Source: Streptomyces sp. NBC_00775
GTDB taxonomy: Bacteria; Actinomycetota; Actinomycetes; Streptomycetales; Streptomycetaceae
NCBI RefSeq assembly: GCF_036347135.1
Contig: NZ_CP108938.1
Span: forward strand, 6,324,001 to 6,388,000
Direction of reading: 5' to 3'
Length of the DNA stretch: 64,000 bases
Position 1 is the stretch's first letter; each line of letters begins with the position of its first letter. Both the position numbers and the translations under genes were made by a program. A model generated the notes under the pieces. It searched no databases. It worked only from the letters and a program-made list of their open reading frames with translations, and was not told the DNA's origin. Shown piece after piece: positions 42,239-53,973 of the stretch.

Positions 42239-43248
42239 GCCGCGTCGGCGGTTTCCGTCTTGCCTCGGGAGCCGCTCCCGTCGGTGTTCCGGCGGGAATC
42301 GATACGCGAGCGTGATGGCCAGCGCACGTCAGAGGCCCAGCCGAGCTGCTCGCACCAGCGGATGATCCGCGCCGAGGAGTCCACCTGGCCACGCATCACA
42401 CCGTGCCGCGCGGACGTCGGGTCGGCATGGTGCAGGTTGTGCCAGGACTCGCCGCAGGACAGCACGGCCAGCCACCACACGTTGCCCGAACGGTCACGCG
42501 ACTTGAAGGGGCGCTTGCCCACCGCGTGGCAGATCGAGTTGATCGACCAGGTCACGTGGTGCAACAGCGCCACTCGAACGAGTGAGCCCCAGAAGAAACC
42601 CGTGAAAGCGCCCCACCACGACATCGTCGCCAGACCGCCGATCAGCGGCGGAAGGGCCAGCGAGAGCATGGTCCAGTAGATGAAATGGCGCGAGATCGCG
42701 CGGATCGCCGGGTCCTTGATCAGATCCGGCGCGTACTTCTCCTGCGGCGTCCGCTCCTCATCGAACATCCAGGCGATGTGTGCCCACCACAGGCCCTTCA
42801 TCAGCGCCGGAACCGTCTCGCCATAACGCCACGGCGAATGCGGGTCACCCTCCGCGTCGGAGAACTTGTGGTGCTTGCGGTGATCGGCGACCCAGCGCAC
42901 CAGCGGCCCCTCGACGGCCATCGAACCGGCGATCGCCAGCGCGATCCGCAGTGGGCGCTTCGCCTTGAACGAACCGTGCGTGAAGTAGCGGTGATAGCCG
43001 ATCGTGACGCCGTGGCAGCCGAGGTAGTAGAAGAACACCATCAGGCCGAGATCCAGCCAGCTGACCCCCCAGCCCCAGGCCAGCGGCACCGCCGCGAGCA
43101 GCGCCAGGAACGGGGCGGTGATGAAGAGGAGGAGCGTGATCTGTTCGAGTGACCCCTTCTTCTCGCCGCCCAGTGTGGCGGACGGGAGCGGAGTGCCGTC
43201 GTCGTGCGCCTGCGGGGCGTCGTCGATCACATCGGAGCTCGTGGTCAT
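42235..43248 (-). CDS. Fatty-acid (acyl-CoA/acyl-lipid) delta-9-type desaturase
   Basis: The 337-residue membrane di-iron enzyme has the three histidine boxes HRYFTH, HRKHH and HNLHH, the last in GESWHNLHH, plus four hydrophobic segments. It introduces a double bond into saturated acyl chains and helps adjust membrane fluidity. The ATG at 43248 is preceded by AGGGGA; the open frame upstream to 43509 is not supported. It is the first gene of an operon with a TetR regulator and is divergent from ppc. Confidence 0.92.
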   Translation of the reverse strand: MTTSSDVIDDAPQAHDDGTPLPSATLGGEKKGSLEQITLLLFITAPFLALLAAVPLAWGWGVSWLDLGLMVFFYYLGCHGVTIGYHRYFTHGSFKAKRPLRIALAIAGSMAVEGPLVRWVADHRKHHKFSDAEGDPHSPWRYGETVPALMKGLWWAHIAWMFDEERTPQEKYAPDLIKDPAIRAISRHFIYWTMLSLALPPLIGGLATMSWWGAFTGFFWGSLVRVALLHHVTWSINSICHAVGKRPFKSRDRSGNVWWLAVLSCGESWHNLHHADPTSARHGVMRGQVDSSARIIRWCEQLGWASDVRWPSRSRIDSRRNTDGSGSRGKTETADAA

Positions 43249-43599
43249 GGGCGTCCCCTGTGGGGTTCGAGGGTGCGGAGAGTGGCCGGGTGCGGGATTC
43301 CACGGTCCTCCCGGCGTCTGACGGGAAGACCTACGGGTCCGTAACCTACGGCGTCGTAAGTATGGCAGCGCGTAGCCCGGCGGCAAGAGCCCGTGAGCCT
43401 GCACGTCCGCATGGACACCTATCCTGGGAGTCGGTCGGACAGCGCGGTCCGTTCTGAATTCTTCCCGGATGCCACGTCCCCTAAGCGGCACCCGCCGTGC
43501 GGTCGCCACCCGGGTTCCCTCCCAGACGAGCCTTCAGACGAGATTCCAGACTCTTCAGAACTCTTCAGACGAGCTTCCACACTGCAAGGAGCCGCACCT
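43249..43599. promoter_or_regulatory. Divergent regulatory region between the desaturase and ppc
   Basis: No gene is seen in this 351-bp gap. It contains two TACG-N4-CGTA operators nearer the desaturase (43332-43358). Nearer ppc are short direct repeats (TTCAGACGAG twice, CTCTTCAGA twice, about 43530-43575), followed by the AAGGAG site of ppc. The ppc-side repeats may mark its leader. Confidence 0.5.
43332..43358. promoter_or_regulatory. Two adjacent TetR-type operators upstream of the desaturase
   Basis: TACGGGTCCGTA (43332-43343, perfect 5-bp arms) and TACGGCGTCGTA (43347-43358, perfect 4-bp arms) lie 15 bp apart, centre to centre, about 84-110 bp before the desaturase start. TACG-N4-CGTA half-sites are typical of TetR regulators of lipid genes. 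The neighbouring TetR gene is the obvious candidate. Confidence 0.6.
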
Positions 43600-46332
<2,733 letters not shown>

Positions 46333-46345
46333 GCACCCCCTCCGC

Positions 46346-46396
46346 AAACGGGCGGTGCCCCCATGCTCGTACGAAGCATGGGGGCACCGCCCGTTT
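46346..46396. terminator. Perfect 22-bp hairpin between convergent ppc and the LAETG-protein gene
   Basis: Arms 46346-46367 and 46375-46396 are perfect inverses around a 7-nt CGTACGA loop. The left arm starts AAACGGGCGG and the right arm ends CCGCCCGTTT, so short A- and T-runs flank it on both sides. It can serve both convergent genes. Confidence 0.88.
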
Positions 46397-46407
46397 CACG
46401 GCTGTGG

Positions 46408-47094
46408 CTAGTTCTGGCCGGCCTTGCGGCGGCGGAACACCAGGTAGCCGCCCGCACCGACCAGCGCGGCAGCGGCAGCCGAGAGGAGACCGACCGGGGC
46501 GCTGCTGCCAGTCTCCGCGAGGTCGCCGCCGCCCTGGGCGGACGGGGACGAGGAGACGGAGGGCGCCGCCTCACCGGAGGACGAGGACGCCGACGGGGAA
46601 GCGCTCTCGCCGACCGCGTTCGACGGCGAGGCCGACGCGGACGGCGTGGCCGACGTCGACGGCGTGCTGCCGCCGCCACCCGAGTCCTCGCAGTCCGTCC
46701 AGAACACCTTGTGCTTGGCGGCACCCTTCTCGCCGTCGAAGTTCCAGAACAGCTTGTAGTGGCCGTCGGGCAGCGACAGGTCGTTCGTACGGCCGTGGCC
46801 CTCGGCGTCGAGGGTGATCTCGCCGGACTTCACGGTCTCGCCCTTGGAGTCGGCGGTCGGAGCCCAGGCCTCGATGTGCCAGTCGACCTCCTGGACGCCG
46901 TCGAAGCCGAACGCGTCGAGATAGAACGTGCAGACGTGCGGCTCGTTCTTGCGGAGCTCGTCGCCGGTGGTGGCGTCGTGGATCTTGACGGTGCCGTTGT
47001 CGCCGGGAACGGTGGCGTGGGCGGCGGTGGGCGCGATCAGCAGCGCTGCGGAGATGCCGGCGACAAGCGCGCCGGCGCGAGTGAGGGTACGCAT
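46408..47094 (-). CDS. Sortase-anchored cell-wall surface protein (LAETG motif)
   Basis: The 228-residue protein has a signal peptide (about residues 1-27, ending PTAAHA). An extracellular domain with two cysteines (HVCTFYLD and WTDCED) spans about 28-135, followed by a Ser/Pro/Ala-rich wall-spanning stalk. The C-terminal sorting signal is LAETG, a hydrophobic helix and RRRKAGQN. LAxTG is the motif of actinobacterial class E sortases. The extracellular domain function is unknown. A TTGACC/GATGCT pair with 17-bp spacing, about 60 bp upstream, could be its promoter. It converges with ppc. Confidence 0.87.
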   Translation of the reverse strand: MRTLTRAGALVAGISAALLIAPTAAHATVPGDNGTVKIHDATTGDELRKNEPHVCTFYLDAFGFDGVQEVDWHIEAWAPTADSKGETVKSGEITLDAEGHGRTNDLSLPDGHYKLFWNFDGEKGAAKHKVFWTDCEDSGGGGSTPSTSATPSASASPSNAVGESASPSASSSSGEAAPSVSSSPSAQGGGDLAETGSSAPVGLLSAAAAALVGAGGYLVFRRRKAGQN

Positions 47095-47311
47095 GGGCAG
47101 TCCATCTTCGAGCGGGGAAACGGAAGATGTGGAGGGGGCGGCTCAGCATCCATTTGCGATGGGGACGGGTCAAGCGGCAGAACGTCCCCCGTGCACCATG
47201 CGTTGCGGATCGCCCCGGTAATCGCGCATCACAATCAGAGAACGCACAGGTTTTCCATGAGCATGTGGATGCCGGACATGCGGACGCAGTGACATGCGGA
47301 CGTACCCCAGG

Positions 47312-47821
47312 TCACAGCGCCAGGAACGTCACCGTCAGCAGCGCCAGCCCCGCCCCGCCCAGCACCCAGGCCACCCGGGTCATCCGCAGACCCCCCGCGA
47401 CCACCACCGAGGCGAGCAGCAGGGCGCCCGCGAGAGGGACCCAGGCGAAGAGGATCCCGGCCGGGCCGGAGCGGACGACGTCATCGCTGCCGGGCTTCAC
47501 GGTGACCGTGTAGACCTGGCCCTTCTTCACCGCCACCGACTGCTCGATACGCACCCGCGCCCGCGCCTTCGAACCCGAGGACGCCGGGGTGTACGGACCC
47601 GTACAGACCCCCTTCGAGCACGCCTTCACCGCCATCGTGCCCTGCTCGCGGCCCTTGCTCAGCATCACGTGCTGGGCGGTGCCCCAGGAGGCCCAGACGC
47701 CCGCGATCAGGATCAGCCCGGCGACCGCGCCCATCGCCGCGAGCCGCCCGAACCGCAGCGCCGCGTACGCGCCCTGACGGGAGCCTTGACTTGAGGTGAC
47801 GGCAGGCATGGCGGGGATCAT
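47312..47821 (-). CDS. Membrane protein of unknown function
   Basis: The 169-residue protein has a hydrophobic helix at about residues 28-46 and an extracytoplasmic segment of about 65 residues with two close cysteines (KACSKGVCTGPY). Two more helices lie at about 122-142 and 149-167. The external loop carries a basic/valine-rich beta region (VRIEQSVAVKKGQVYTVTV). I recognise no family. The start is uncertain: ATGs at 47821 and 47809 are both possible and neither has a strong ribosome site. It lies downstream of pth, 102 bp after its stop, on the same strand. Confidence 0.65.
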   Translation of the reverse strand: MIPAMPAVTSSQGSRQGAYAALRFGRLAAMGAVAGLILIAGVWASWGTAQHVMLSKGREQGTMAVKACSKGVCTGPYTPASSGSKARARVRIEQSVAVKKGQVYTVTVKPGSDDVVRSGPAGILFAWVPLAGALLLASVVVAGGLRMTRVAWVLGGAGLALLTVTFLAL

Positions 47822-47923
47822 TGGCCATGGCCGTGCACCGGGTCAACTCCGGTGGGGGACAAGTCGGCAGTTGTGCGCGTACTTCGACCGGCTACGAGTT
47901 GTACCGGCCGGCTACTCGGCCGG

Positions 47924-48520
47924 CTACGAGTTGTACGTGCCCTGCGCCCGCTCCAAGCCGTCGATCACGAGACACTCCACGGCGTCCGTCGCGCGGTCCA
48001 CGAGGTAGTCGAGCTCCTTGCGCTCCGCCGACGCGAAGTCCTTCAGCACGAAATCCGCGACCTGCATACGGCCCGGAGGGCGCCCGATGCCGAACCGCAC
48101 CCGGTGATAGTCCGGACCCATCGCCTTCGTCATCGACTTCAGGCCGTTGTGGCCGTTGTCGCCGCCGCCCAGCTTCAGGCGCAGCACGCCGTAGTCGATG
48201 TCCAGCTCGTCATGGACGGCGACGATGTTCGCCACCGGCACCTTGTAGAACTCCCGCAGCGCGTTCACCGGACCGCCGGACAGGTTCATGAACGACATCG
48301 GCTTGGCCAGGATCACCCGACGGTTCGCCGGACCGGGCGGGCCGATACGGCCCTCGATCACCTGCGCCTGCGCCTTGCCGGCCCGCTTGAACTTGCCGCC
48401 GATCCGCTCCGCCAGCAGGTCGGCCACCATGAAGCCCACGTTGTGCCGGTTCATGGCGTACTCGGGGCCGGGGTTGCCGAGGCCCACGATCAGCCAGGGG
48501 GCATTGGCATCGGTCGTCAC
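47924..48520 (-). CDS. pth: Peptidyl-tRNA hydrolase
   Basis: The 198-residue enzyme releases peptides from stalled peptidyl-tRNA. Family motifs are [12 protein letters not shown] at the start, NRHNVGFMV with the catalytic His, [20 protein letters not shown] with the catalytic Asp, and [12 protein letters not shown]. The GTG at 48520 is preferred because GGGAG lies about 9 bases upstream and the product then begins with the usual [14 protein letters not shown]; an ATG at 48535 is in frame. It follows rplY on the same strand, a widespread pairing. Confidence 0.94.
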   Translation of the reverse strand: MTTDANAPWLIVGLGNPGPEYAMNRHNVGFMVADLLAERIGGKFKRAGKAQAQVIEGRIGPPGPANRRVILAKPMSFMNLSGGPVNALREFYKVPVANIVAVHDELDIDYGVLRLKLGGGDNGHNGLKSMTKAMGPDYHRVRFGIGRPPGRMQVADFVLKDFASAERKELDYLVDRATDAVECLVIDGLERAQGTYNS

Positions 48521-48536
48521 GTCCGTGTCTCCCATG

Positions 48537-48620
48537 TGTCCTTGATACGCGCCGTGTCCTTGAAACGGGCCATGTCCTCGCCCGGGCGCCTGAAACGGGC
48601 CGTGTCCTTGATACGCGGCA
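48537..48620. repeat. Imperfect 18-bp tandem repeats between rplY and pth
   Basis: Units of the form GTGTCCTTGAWACGSGCC occur three to four times, one partly degenerate with an internal insertion, across the 154-bp gap. They lie just before the pth start. The pairing of GTGTCCTTG with no opposite arm argues against a terminator. The function is unknown. Confidence 0.7.
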
Positions 48621-48674
48621 GCCGCCGCTCCCGGTCGGAGCGGCGGCTGACACGGATGAAGATTCCCGGGGGAA

Positions 48675-49274
48675 TCAGGCCTCGGCGCCGGCGCCGGCGC
48701 CGGCCTCGGCCTCGCCCTCGGCGGGGGCCTCCTCCGCCTGGGCGGCCAGGACCTGGAGGACGACCGCGTCCTCGTCGATCGCCAGCGTGGTGCCCGCGGG
48801 GAGCGGGATGTCCTTGGCGAGGATGGACGCGCCGGCCTCAAGACCCGCGATGGAGACGGTGACCGACTCCGGGATGTGGGTGGCCTCGGCCTCGACCGTC
48901 AGCGTGTTCAGCACGTGCTCGAGCAGGAAGGAGCCCGGCGCCAGCTCGCCCTCGGTCTGGACGAAGACCTCGACGGTGACCTTCTCGCCGCGCTTCACGA
49001 GGAGCAGGTCGACGTGCTCAAGGTAGCCCTTGATGGCGTCACGCTGGACGGCCTTCGGGATCGCGAGCTCGGTCTTGCCCTCGATGTCCAGGGTGAGCAG
49101 GACGTTCGGGGTACGCAGGGCGAGCTGCAGCTCGTGGCCCGGCAGCGCGATGTGGACCGGCTCGGTGCCGTGGCCGTAGACAACCGCGGGAACCTTGCTC
49201 TCGCGGCGGATGCGGCGGGCGGCGCCCTTGCCGAACTCGGTGCGGGTCTCGGCGGCGAGCTTGACCTCGGACAT
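48675..49274 (-). CDS. rplY: 50S ribosomal protein bL25, long CTC form
   Basis: The 199-residue protein has the 5S rRNA-binding L25 domain at residues 1-90 ([22 protein letters not shown], then [19 protein letters not shown]). A TL5/CTC-type C-terminal domain follows, and then an Ala/Glu/Gly-rich acidic tail ([15 protein letters not shown]). GAGGAG lies 5 bases before the ATG at 49274; a GTG at 49280 is in frame. It belongs to the minus-strand cluster tRNA-Gln, glmU, prs, rplY, pth. Confidence 0.95.
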   Translation of the reverse strand: MSEVKLAAETRTEFGKGAARRIRRESKVPAVVYGHGTEPVHIALPGHELQLALRTPNVLLTLDIEGKTELAIPKAVQRDAIKGYLEHVDLLLVKRGEKVTVEVFVQTEGELAPGSFLLEHVLNTLTVEAEATHIPESVTVSIAGLEAGASILAKDIPLPAGTTLAIDEDAVVLQVLAAQAEEAPAEGEAEAGAGAGAEA

Positions 49275-49463
49275 GTTCACTCCTCGTAGATCAGTTGGGG
49301 AAGGTGGTCACCCGGCCAAAACAATCGGCCTGCTACGAAGAGCGCGTCGATAACGGACCGCCGTACCCGCCTCGTAAAGCGGAACGGCCTCCCTCGCCGA
49401 GCAACTGTGACAGCTTACTCGGCGGGGAGACCGTACAAGAAATCGATCTACGGCTTACTGCTC

Positions 49464-50438
49464 CTACTGCTCCTCGAAGAGGCTCGTCACCGAACCGTCC
49501 TCGAAGACCTCGCGCACCGCGTTCGCGATCGTCGGCGCGATGGACAGCACCGTGATCTTGTCGAGTTCCAGTTCGCCCGGCGTCGGCAGGGTGTCCGTGA
49601 AGATGAACTCACTGACCTTGGAGTTCTTCAGACGGTCGGCGGCCGGACCGGAAAGCACACCGTGCGTGGCCGTGACGATGACGTCCTCCGCGCCGTGCGC
49701 GAACAGGGCGTCGGCGGCCGCGCAGATCGTGCCACCCGTGTCGATCATGTCGTCGACGAGGACGCAGACGCGGCCCTTCACGTCACCGACGACCTCGTGG
49801 ACGGTGACCTGGTTGGCGACGTCCTTGTCACGGCGCTTGTGCACGATCGCGAGGGGCGCGTCGAGACGGTCGCACCAGCGGTCGGCGACGCGCACACGGC
49901 CGGCGTCCGGGGAGACGACCGTGAGCTTCGCCCTGTCGACCTTCGCGCCCACGTAGTCCGCGAGGATCGGCAGCGCGAAGAGGTGGTCGACCGGACCGTC
50001 GAAGAAGCCCTGGATCTGGTCGGTGTGCAGGTCGACCGTGAGGATGCGGTCCGCGCCCGCCGTCTTCATCAGGTCGGCGATCAGACGCGCCGAGATCGGT
50101 TCACGCCCACGGTGCTTCTTGTCCTGACGGGCGTAACCGTAGAAGGGCACGATCACGGTGATGGAGCGGGCCGACGCGCGCTTCAGCGCGTCGATCATGA
50201 TCAGCTGCTCCATGATCCACTTGTTGATGGGAGCCGTGTGGCTCTGCATCAGAAAACAGTCGGCGCCGCGGGCGGACTCCTGGTAGCGGATGTAGATCTC
50301 GCCGTTCGCGAAGTCGAAGGCCTTCGTCGGGACAACCCCGACACCCAGCTTGTGGGCGACCTCCTGGGCAAGCTCGGGGTGGGCGCGGCCGGAGAAGAAC
50401 ATCATCTTCTTCTCGCCGGTCGTCTTGAACCCGGTCAC
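49464..50438 (-). CDS. prs: Ribose-phosphate pyrophosphokinase (PRPP synthetase)
   Basis: The 324-residue enzyme makes PRPP from ribose-5-phosphate and ATP for nucleotide, His and Trp synthesis. Visible motifs are FANGEIYIRYQESARG, the metal-binding LTVDLHTDQIQGFF, and the PRPP-binding loop VCVLVDDMIDTGGT. Length and order match class I PRPP synthetases. The start is GTG at 50438 with GAGGAG upstream. It follows glmU by 135 bp in the same direction, a conserved actinobacterial pair. Confidence 0.96.
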   Translation of the reverse strand: MTGFKTTGEKKMMFFSGRAHPELAQEVAHKLGVGVVPTKAFDFANGEIYIRYQESARGADCFLMQSHTAPINKWIMEQLIMIDALKRASARSITVIVPFYGYARQDKKHRGREPISARLIADLMKTAGADRILTVDLHTDQIQGFFDGPVDHLFALPILADYVGAKVDRAKLTVVSPDAGRVRVADRWCDRLDAPLAIVHKRRDKDVANQVTVHEVVGDVKGRVCVLVDDMIDTGGTICAAADALFAHGAEDVIVTATHGVLSGPAADRLKNSKVSEFIFTDTLPTPGELELDKITVLSIAPTIANAVREVFEDGSVTSLFEEQ

Positions 50439-50573
50439 AGCACTGTCTCCTCAGAGGTGTCTCAGCCGGTGCGTGAAGAGGCCGTCTCAACTGGAGTGCG
50501 AGAGGCGTTCTCAGCTGGGGGGTGCGGGTGTGCACTTATCACGGTACGCCGTGTCAGACGCACCTGTTTCCGG

Positions 50574-52022
50574 TCAGGCTTCGCCTTCCGACTCCCGGGA
50601 AGCCTCCTCCGCCGCCTTCGCGGCCGCGCTCCCCGGACGCTTTCTGGCCACCCAACCCTCGATATTCCGCTGCTGGCCACGGGCCACGGCCAGTGAACCG
50701 GGCGGCACATCCTTGGTGATGACCGAGCCCGCCGCGGTGTACGCGCCGTCCCCGATCGTGACAGGAGCCACAATCATGTTGTCCGCACCGGTACGGCAGT
50801 GCGAGCCGACTGTCGTGTGGTGTTTGTCCTGTCCGTCATAGTTCACGAAGACGCTGGCGGCACCGATGTTGGTGTACTCGCCGATCGTCGCGTCGCCCAC
50901 ATAGGACAGATGCGGGACCTTCGTGCCCTCGCCGATCCGCGCGTTCTTCGTCTCGACGAACGCACCGATCTTGGCCTTCACGCCGAGGCGGGTACGCGGC
51001 CGCAGATACGCGTACGGACCCACGGACGCCCGCGGCCCGACCTCGGCGCCGTCGGCGACCGAGTTGTCGATACGGGCCCCCGCGCCCACTCTGGTGTCCT
51101 TCAGGCGGGAGTTGGGGCCGACCTCGGCGCCCTCACCCAGGTGCGTCCTGCCCTGGAGCTGGGTCCCCGGGTGCACGATCGCGTCCTGCTCGAAGGTGAC
51201 CGTGACGTCGACCCAGGTGGTGGCCGGATCGATGACCGACACCCCGGCGAGCATCGCCCGCTCCAGCAGCCGGTCGTTGAGAATGCGGCGGGCCTCGGCG
51301 AGCTGCACCCGGTTGTTGATGCCGGCGATCTCGCGGTGGTCGGCGGCCACGGCCGCGCCGACGCGGTGCCCGGCCTCGCGCAGAATCCCGAGGACGTCGG
51401 TCAGATACTCCTCGCCCTGGCTGTTGTCCGTCCGCACCTTCCCGAGGGCGTCCGCGAGAAGCTGCCCGTCGAAGGCGAACACCCCGGAGTTGATCTCCCG
51501 GATCGCGCGCTGCGACTCGCTGGCGTCCTTGTGCTCCACGATCGCGGTGACCGCGCCGCTGGCACCGTCCCGCACGATGCGGCCGTAGCCGGTGGCGTCG
51601 GGGACCTCGGCGGTCAGCACCGTGACGGCGTTGCCGTCGGTGGTGTGGGTGGCCGCGAGCCTCCGCAGGGTCTCGCCGCTGAGCAGCGGGGTGTCGCCGC
51701 AGACCACGACGACGGTGCCGTCCACGGTGCCGCCCAGCTCTTCCAGGGCCATGCGTACGGCGTGGCCGGTGCCGTTCTGCTCGGCCTGCACGGCCGTCCG
51801 TACGCCCGAGTGGGTCTCCGTGAGATGCGCGACGACCTTCTCGCGGGCGTGGCCCACCACGACGACCAGGTTCTCGGGGTCCAACTCGCGCGCGGCGGCG
51901 AGCACATGGCCCACGAGGGAGCGGCCACAGATGTCGTGCAGGACCTTGGGTGTGGCCGACTTCATACGGGTGCCCTCACCCGCTGCGAGAACGACGACGG
52001 CTGCCGGGCGATTGGCGCTCAC
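50574..52022 (-). CDS. glmU: Bifunctional GlmU (GlcN-1-P acetyltransferase / GlcNAc-1-P uridylyltransferase)
   Basis: The 482-residue enzyme makes UDP-GlcNAc for peptidoglycan. The N-terminal uridylyltransferase begins VVVLAAGEGTRMKSATPKVLH, the nucleotide-binding loop. The C-terminal half is a left-handed beta-helix with hexapeptide repeats (IGEGTKVPHLSYVGDATIGEYTNIG) and the acetyltransferase region around NYDGQDKHHT. The C-terminal tail is Ala/Glu-rich. The GTG at 52022 is the start. A TATCCT -10 candidate lies at 52073-52068, giving a 5' leader of about 40 nt. tRNA-Gln lies just upstream. Confidence 0.96.
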   Translation of the reverse strand: MSANRPAAVVVLAAGEGTRMKSATPKVLHDICGRSLVGHVLAAARELDPENLVVVVGHAREKVVAHLTETHSGVRTAVQAEQNGTGHAVRMALEELGGTVDGTVVVVCGDTPLLSGETLRRLAATHTTDGNAVTVLTAEVPDATGYGRIVRDGASGAVTAIVEHKDASESQRAIREINSGVFAFDGQLLADALGKVRTDNSQGEEYLTDVLGILREAGHRVGAAVAADHREIAGINNRVQLAEARRILNDRLLERAMLAGVSVIDPATTWVDVTVTFEQDAIVHPGTQLQGRTHLGEGAEVGPNSRLKDTRVGAGARIDNSVADGAEVGPRASVGPYAYLRPRTRLGVKAKIGAFVETKNARIGEGTKVPHLSYVGDATIGEYTNIGAASVFVNYDGQDKHHTTVGSHCRTGADNMIVAPVTIGDGAYTAAGSVITKDVPPGSLAVARGQQRNIEGWVARKRPGSAAAKAAEEASRESEGEA

Positions 52023-52100
52023 GGGAATGCCCTTCGGCTTCGGATGGCTGGGGTGTGGACATCCGCAGGATACCGGGGCGTATCAGGAGTGACATGAGAG

Positions 52101-52128
52101 CGGGCCCTGACATAGCTGTCAGGGCCCG
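52101..52128 (-). terminator. Perfect 12-bp hairpin downstream of tRNA-Gln
   Basis: Arms 52101-52112 and 52117-52128 (CGGGCCCTGACA and its inverse) flank a TAGC loop. On the minus strand it follows the tRNA by 10 bp and precedes the glmU -10 box, so it probably ends the tRNA transcript. Confidence 0.75.
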
Positions 52129-52137
52129 AATCGAGCA

Positions 52138-52212
52138 TGGCTCCCCCGCCAGGACTTGAACCCGGACAGATGGCACCAAAAGCCACAGTGCTGCCAATTA
52201 CACCACGGGGGA
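52138..52212 (-). tRNA. tRNA-Gln (anticodon UUG)
   Basis: Read on the minus strand, the 5' end is TCCCCCG, pairing with CGGGGGA at the 3' end. The D arm contains TAATTGGCA, the anticodon stem is GTGGC/GCCAT, and the loop TTTTGGT gives anticodon TTG (Gln). The T loop is TTCAAGT. The CCA end is encoded at 52140-52138. The mature tRNA is 72 nt plus CCA. Confidence 0.93.
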
Positions 52213-52575
52213 TGAAACTCGACTGAACCGGACATTTGGTCAGCTCGCCGAGTCGGCACCCAACACTATGCCGTACCAGGCGCCTTCAATGCGACGGTAC
52301 CGATCGGCACCCTGGCGAACGTGGATCACGAGGCAGCCACGAGGCAGCCATGAGGGAGAGCTCGCGGTCGGAGAGTTCTCCGATCACTGGTGCAGCCGCC
52401 CGTTTGGTTTCCTCTGGGTTCCTCGCGTTCGCGGTCCTGCGAGGCGCTCAGTCGTGCGAATCAGCAGTTCGAGGGATACCGGCAGGTTTCGCTTCTGTTC
52501 GATTGCGGAGGGTGGTGTAGGCCAGTAGCCGAAACTCACCGGAAAAGGGGCGGGGGCCGACCGTAGGCTGGAGGC
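52213..52575. promoter_or_regulatory. Gap between tRNA-Gln and the sensor kinase, with candidate promoters
   Basis: No gene is seen in these 363 bp. A TTGAAG/TAGTGT pair (52289-52284 and 52268-52263, minus strand, 15-bp spacing) lies about 50 bp before the tRNA and is a plausible promoter for it. A tandem pair of ACGAGGCAGCC units lies near 52328-52349. At the other end TAGGCT (52564-52569) lies 6 nt before the kinase ATG and is probably its -10 box. Confidence 0.5.
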
Positions 52576-53931
52576 ATGACCACGACGGGGGAAGAGCACA
52601 CCGCGGCCGGGACCGGGCCGTGGTGGTGGGTCAGGTGGCGCAGTGCGGTGCTCGACGCGAGTCTGGCGCTGGCGTCGGCGGTCGAGTGCGCGGGCGAGGG
52701 GATTCGGTTCGCCCATGACGCGGGGTTGCCCGTTCCGGTGGGGGTGGGGTTCGGGGTTGTCGCCGGGTCCGTGCTGTTGCTGCGGCGGAAGTGGCCGATC
52801 GCCGTTGTGCTGGTGTCCATCGCCATCACGCCCGCCCAGATGGGGTACCTCATGGGCCTCGTCGGGCTGTACACGCTCGCCGCGTCCGAGCTGCCGCGGC
52901 GGATCATCGGGGCGCTGGCGGGGATGTCCTTCGCCGGGGTGCTGATCGTGACGTTCGTGCGGGCGCATCAGGGTGTGGTGCGCGGGGACGTGACCATGGG
53001 GGACTGGTTCGTCCCCTTCGCCTCTCTGACGACCGCGATCGGGATGACGGCTCCGCCCGTTCTGCTCGGGTTGTACATGGGGGCGCGGCGGCGGCTGATG
53101 GAGAGCTTGCGGGAGCGGGCGGACTCGTTGGAGCGGGAGCTGATGCTGCTTGCCGAGCGGGCGGAGGAGCGGGCGGAGTGGGCGCGGAACGAGGAGCGGA
53201 CACGGATCGCTCGTGAGATGCATGACGTGGTCGCGCATCGGGTGAGTCTGATGGTGGTGCATGCGGCGGCGTTGCAGGCCGTGGCTCGGAAGGATCCCGA
53301 GAAGGCCGTGAGGAACGCGGCGCTGGTCGGGGACATGGGGCGGCAGGCGCTGACCGAGCTGCGGGAGATGTTGGGGGTTTTGCGTACGGGGGACGGGTCG
53401 GGGTCGAGGGCGGGGGCGGGGGCGCGGGTGCAGCCGGTGCCGTCCGTGCCGACTGTGCCGTCCGTGCCGCTGGCGGCGGTGGGGGCTGCCGCTGCCGCGG
53501 CGGCGTCTCGGGCGGCCGGTGATTTCGGGTCCGCGGAGGGGCCGTGCCTTGCTGAGCTGGACGAGCTCATCGGGCAGTCGGCGGCTGCGGGGATGGTGGT
53601 TGATCTGTCGGTGGAGGGTGATGCGCGGGCCTATGCGCCGGAGGTCGAGCAGACGGCGTACCGCGTGGTGCAGGAGGCGTTGACGAACGTCCACAAGCAC
53701 GCGGCGGGTGCGAAGACGCATGTCCGGCTGGCTCATCGGGTTTCCGAGATCGCGATGCAGGTGGAGAACGAGTGCCCGCCGGAGCCGGGGGCGGTGTCTT
53801 CGGTGCATCTGCCCAGTGGGGGGAATGGCCTGCTGGGGATGAAGGAACGGGTTGCCGCGTTGGGGGGCGTGTTTGTGTCCGGGCCTACTGATGGGGGTGG
53901 GTTTCGGGTGTCTGCGGTGATCCCGACGTAG
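52576..53931 (+). CDS. Orphan sensor histidine kinase of the NarL-partner (HPK7) class
   Basis: The 451-residue protein has four or five TM helices in the first 165 residues and then a short coiled coil. The HisKA_3 phosphorylation helix is EERTRIAREMHDVVAHRVS, with His216. The HATPase domain ends GNGLLGMKERVAALGG. An Ala/Pro/Val-rich insert of about 50 residues (VPSVPTVPSVP) separates the two kinase halves. No response-regulator gene adjoins it; the LuxR-type regulators elsewhere in the window are possible partners by class only. The ATG lies 6 nt after a TAGGCT -10 box, which suggests a leaderless mRNA. Confidence 0.87.
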   Translation: MTTTGEEHTAAGTGPWWWVRWRSAVLDASLALASAVECAGEGIRFAHDAGLPVPVGVGFGVVAGSVLLLRRKWPIAVVLVSIAITPAQMGYLMGLVGLYTLAASELPRRIIGALAGMSFAGVLIVTFVRAHQGVVRGDVTMGDWFVPFASLTTAIGMTAPPVLLGLYMGARRRLMESLRERADSLERELMLLAERAEERAEWARNEERTRIAREMHDVVAHRVSLMVVHAAALQAVARKDPEKAVRNAALVGDMGRQALTELREMLGVLRTGDGSGSRAGAGARVQPVPSVPTVPSVPLAAVGAAAAAAASRAAGDFGSAEGPCLAELDELIGQSAAAGMVVDLSVEGDARAYAPEVEQTAYRVVQEALTNVHKHAAGAKTHVRLAHRVSEIAMQVENECPPEPGAVSSVHLPSGGNGLLGMKERVAALGGVFVSGPTDGGGFRVSAVIPT

Positions 53932-53973
53932 GCGCTCCGCTGGGCTGTGCGGTTCGGTGGCGTTGGGTGGGTC

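Noticed and set aside
52138..52212. tRNA-Gln as an integration site of a mobile element
   Set aside because: No second copy of the tRNA 3' end, integrase or excisionase gene is seen in the window; neighbours on both sides are housekeeping or regulatory genes.
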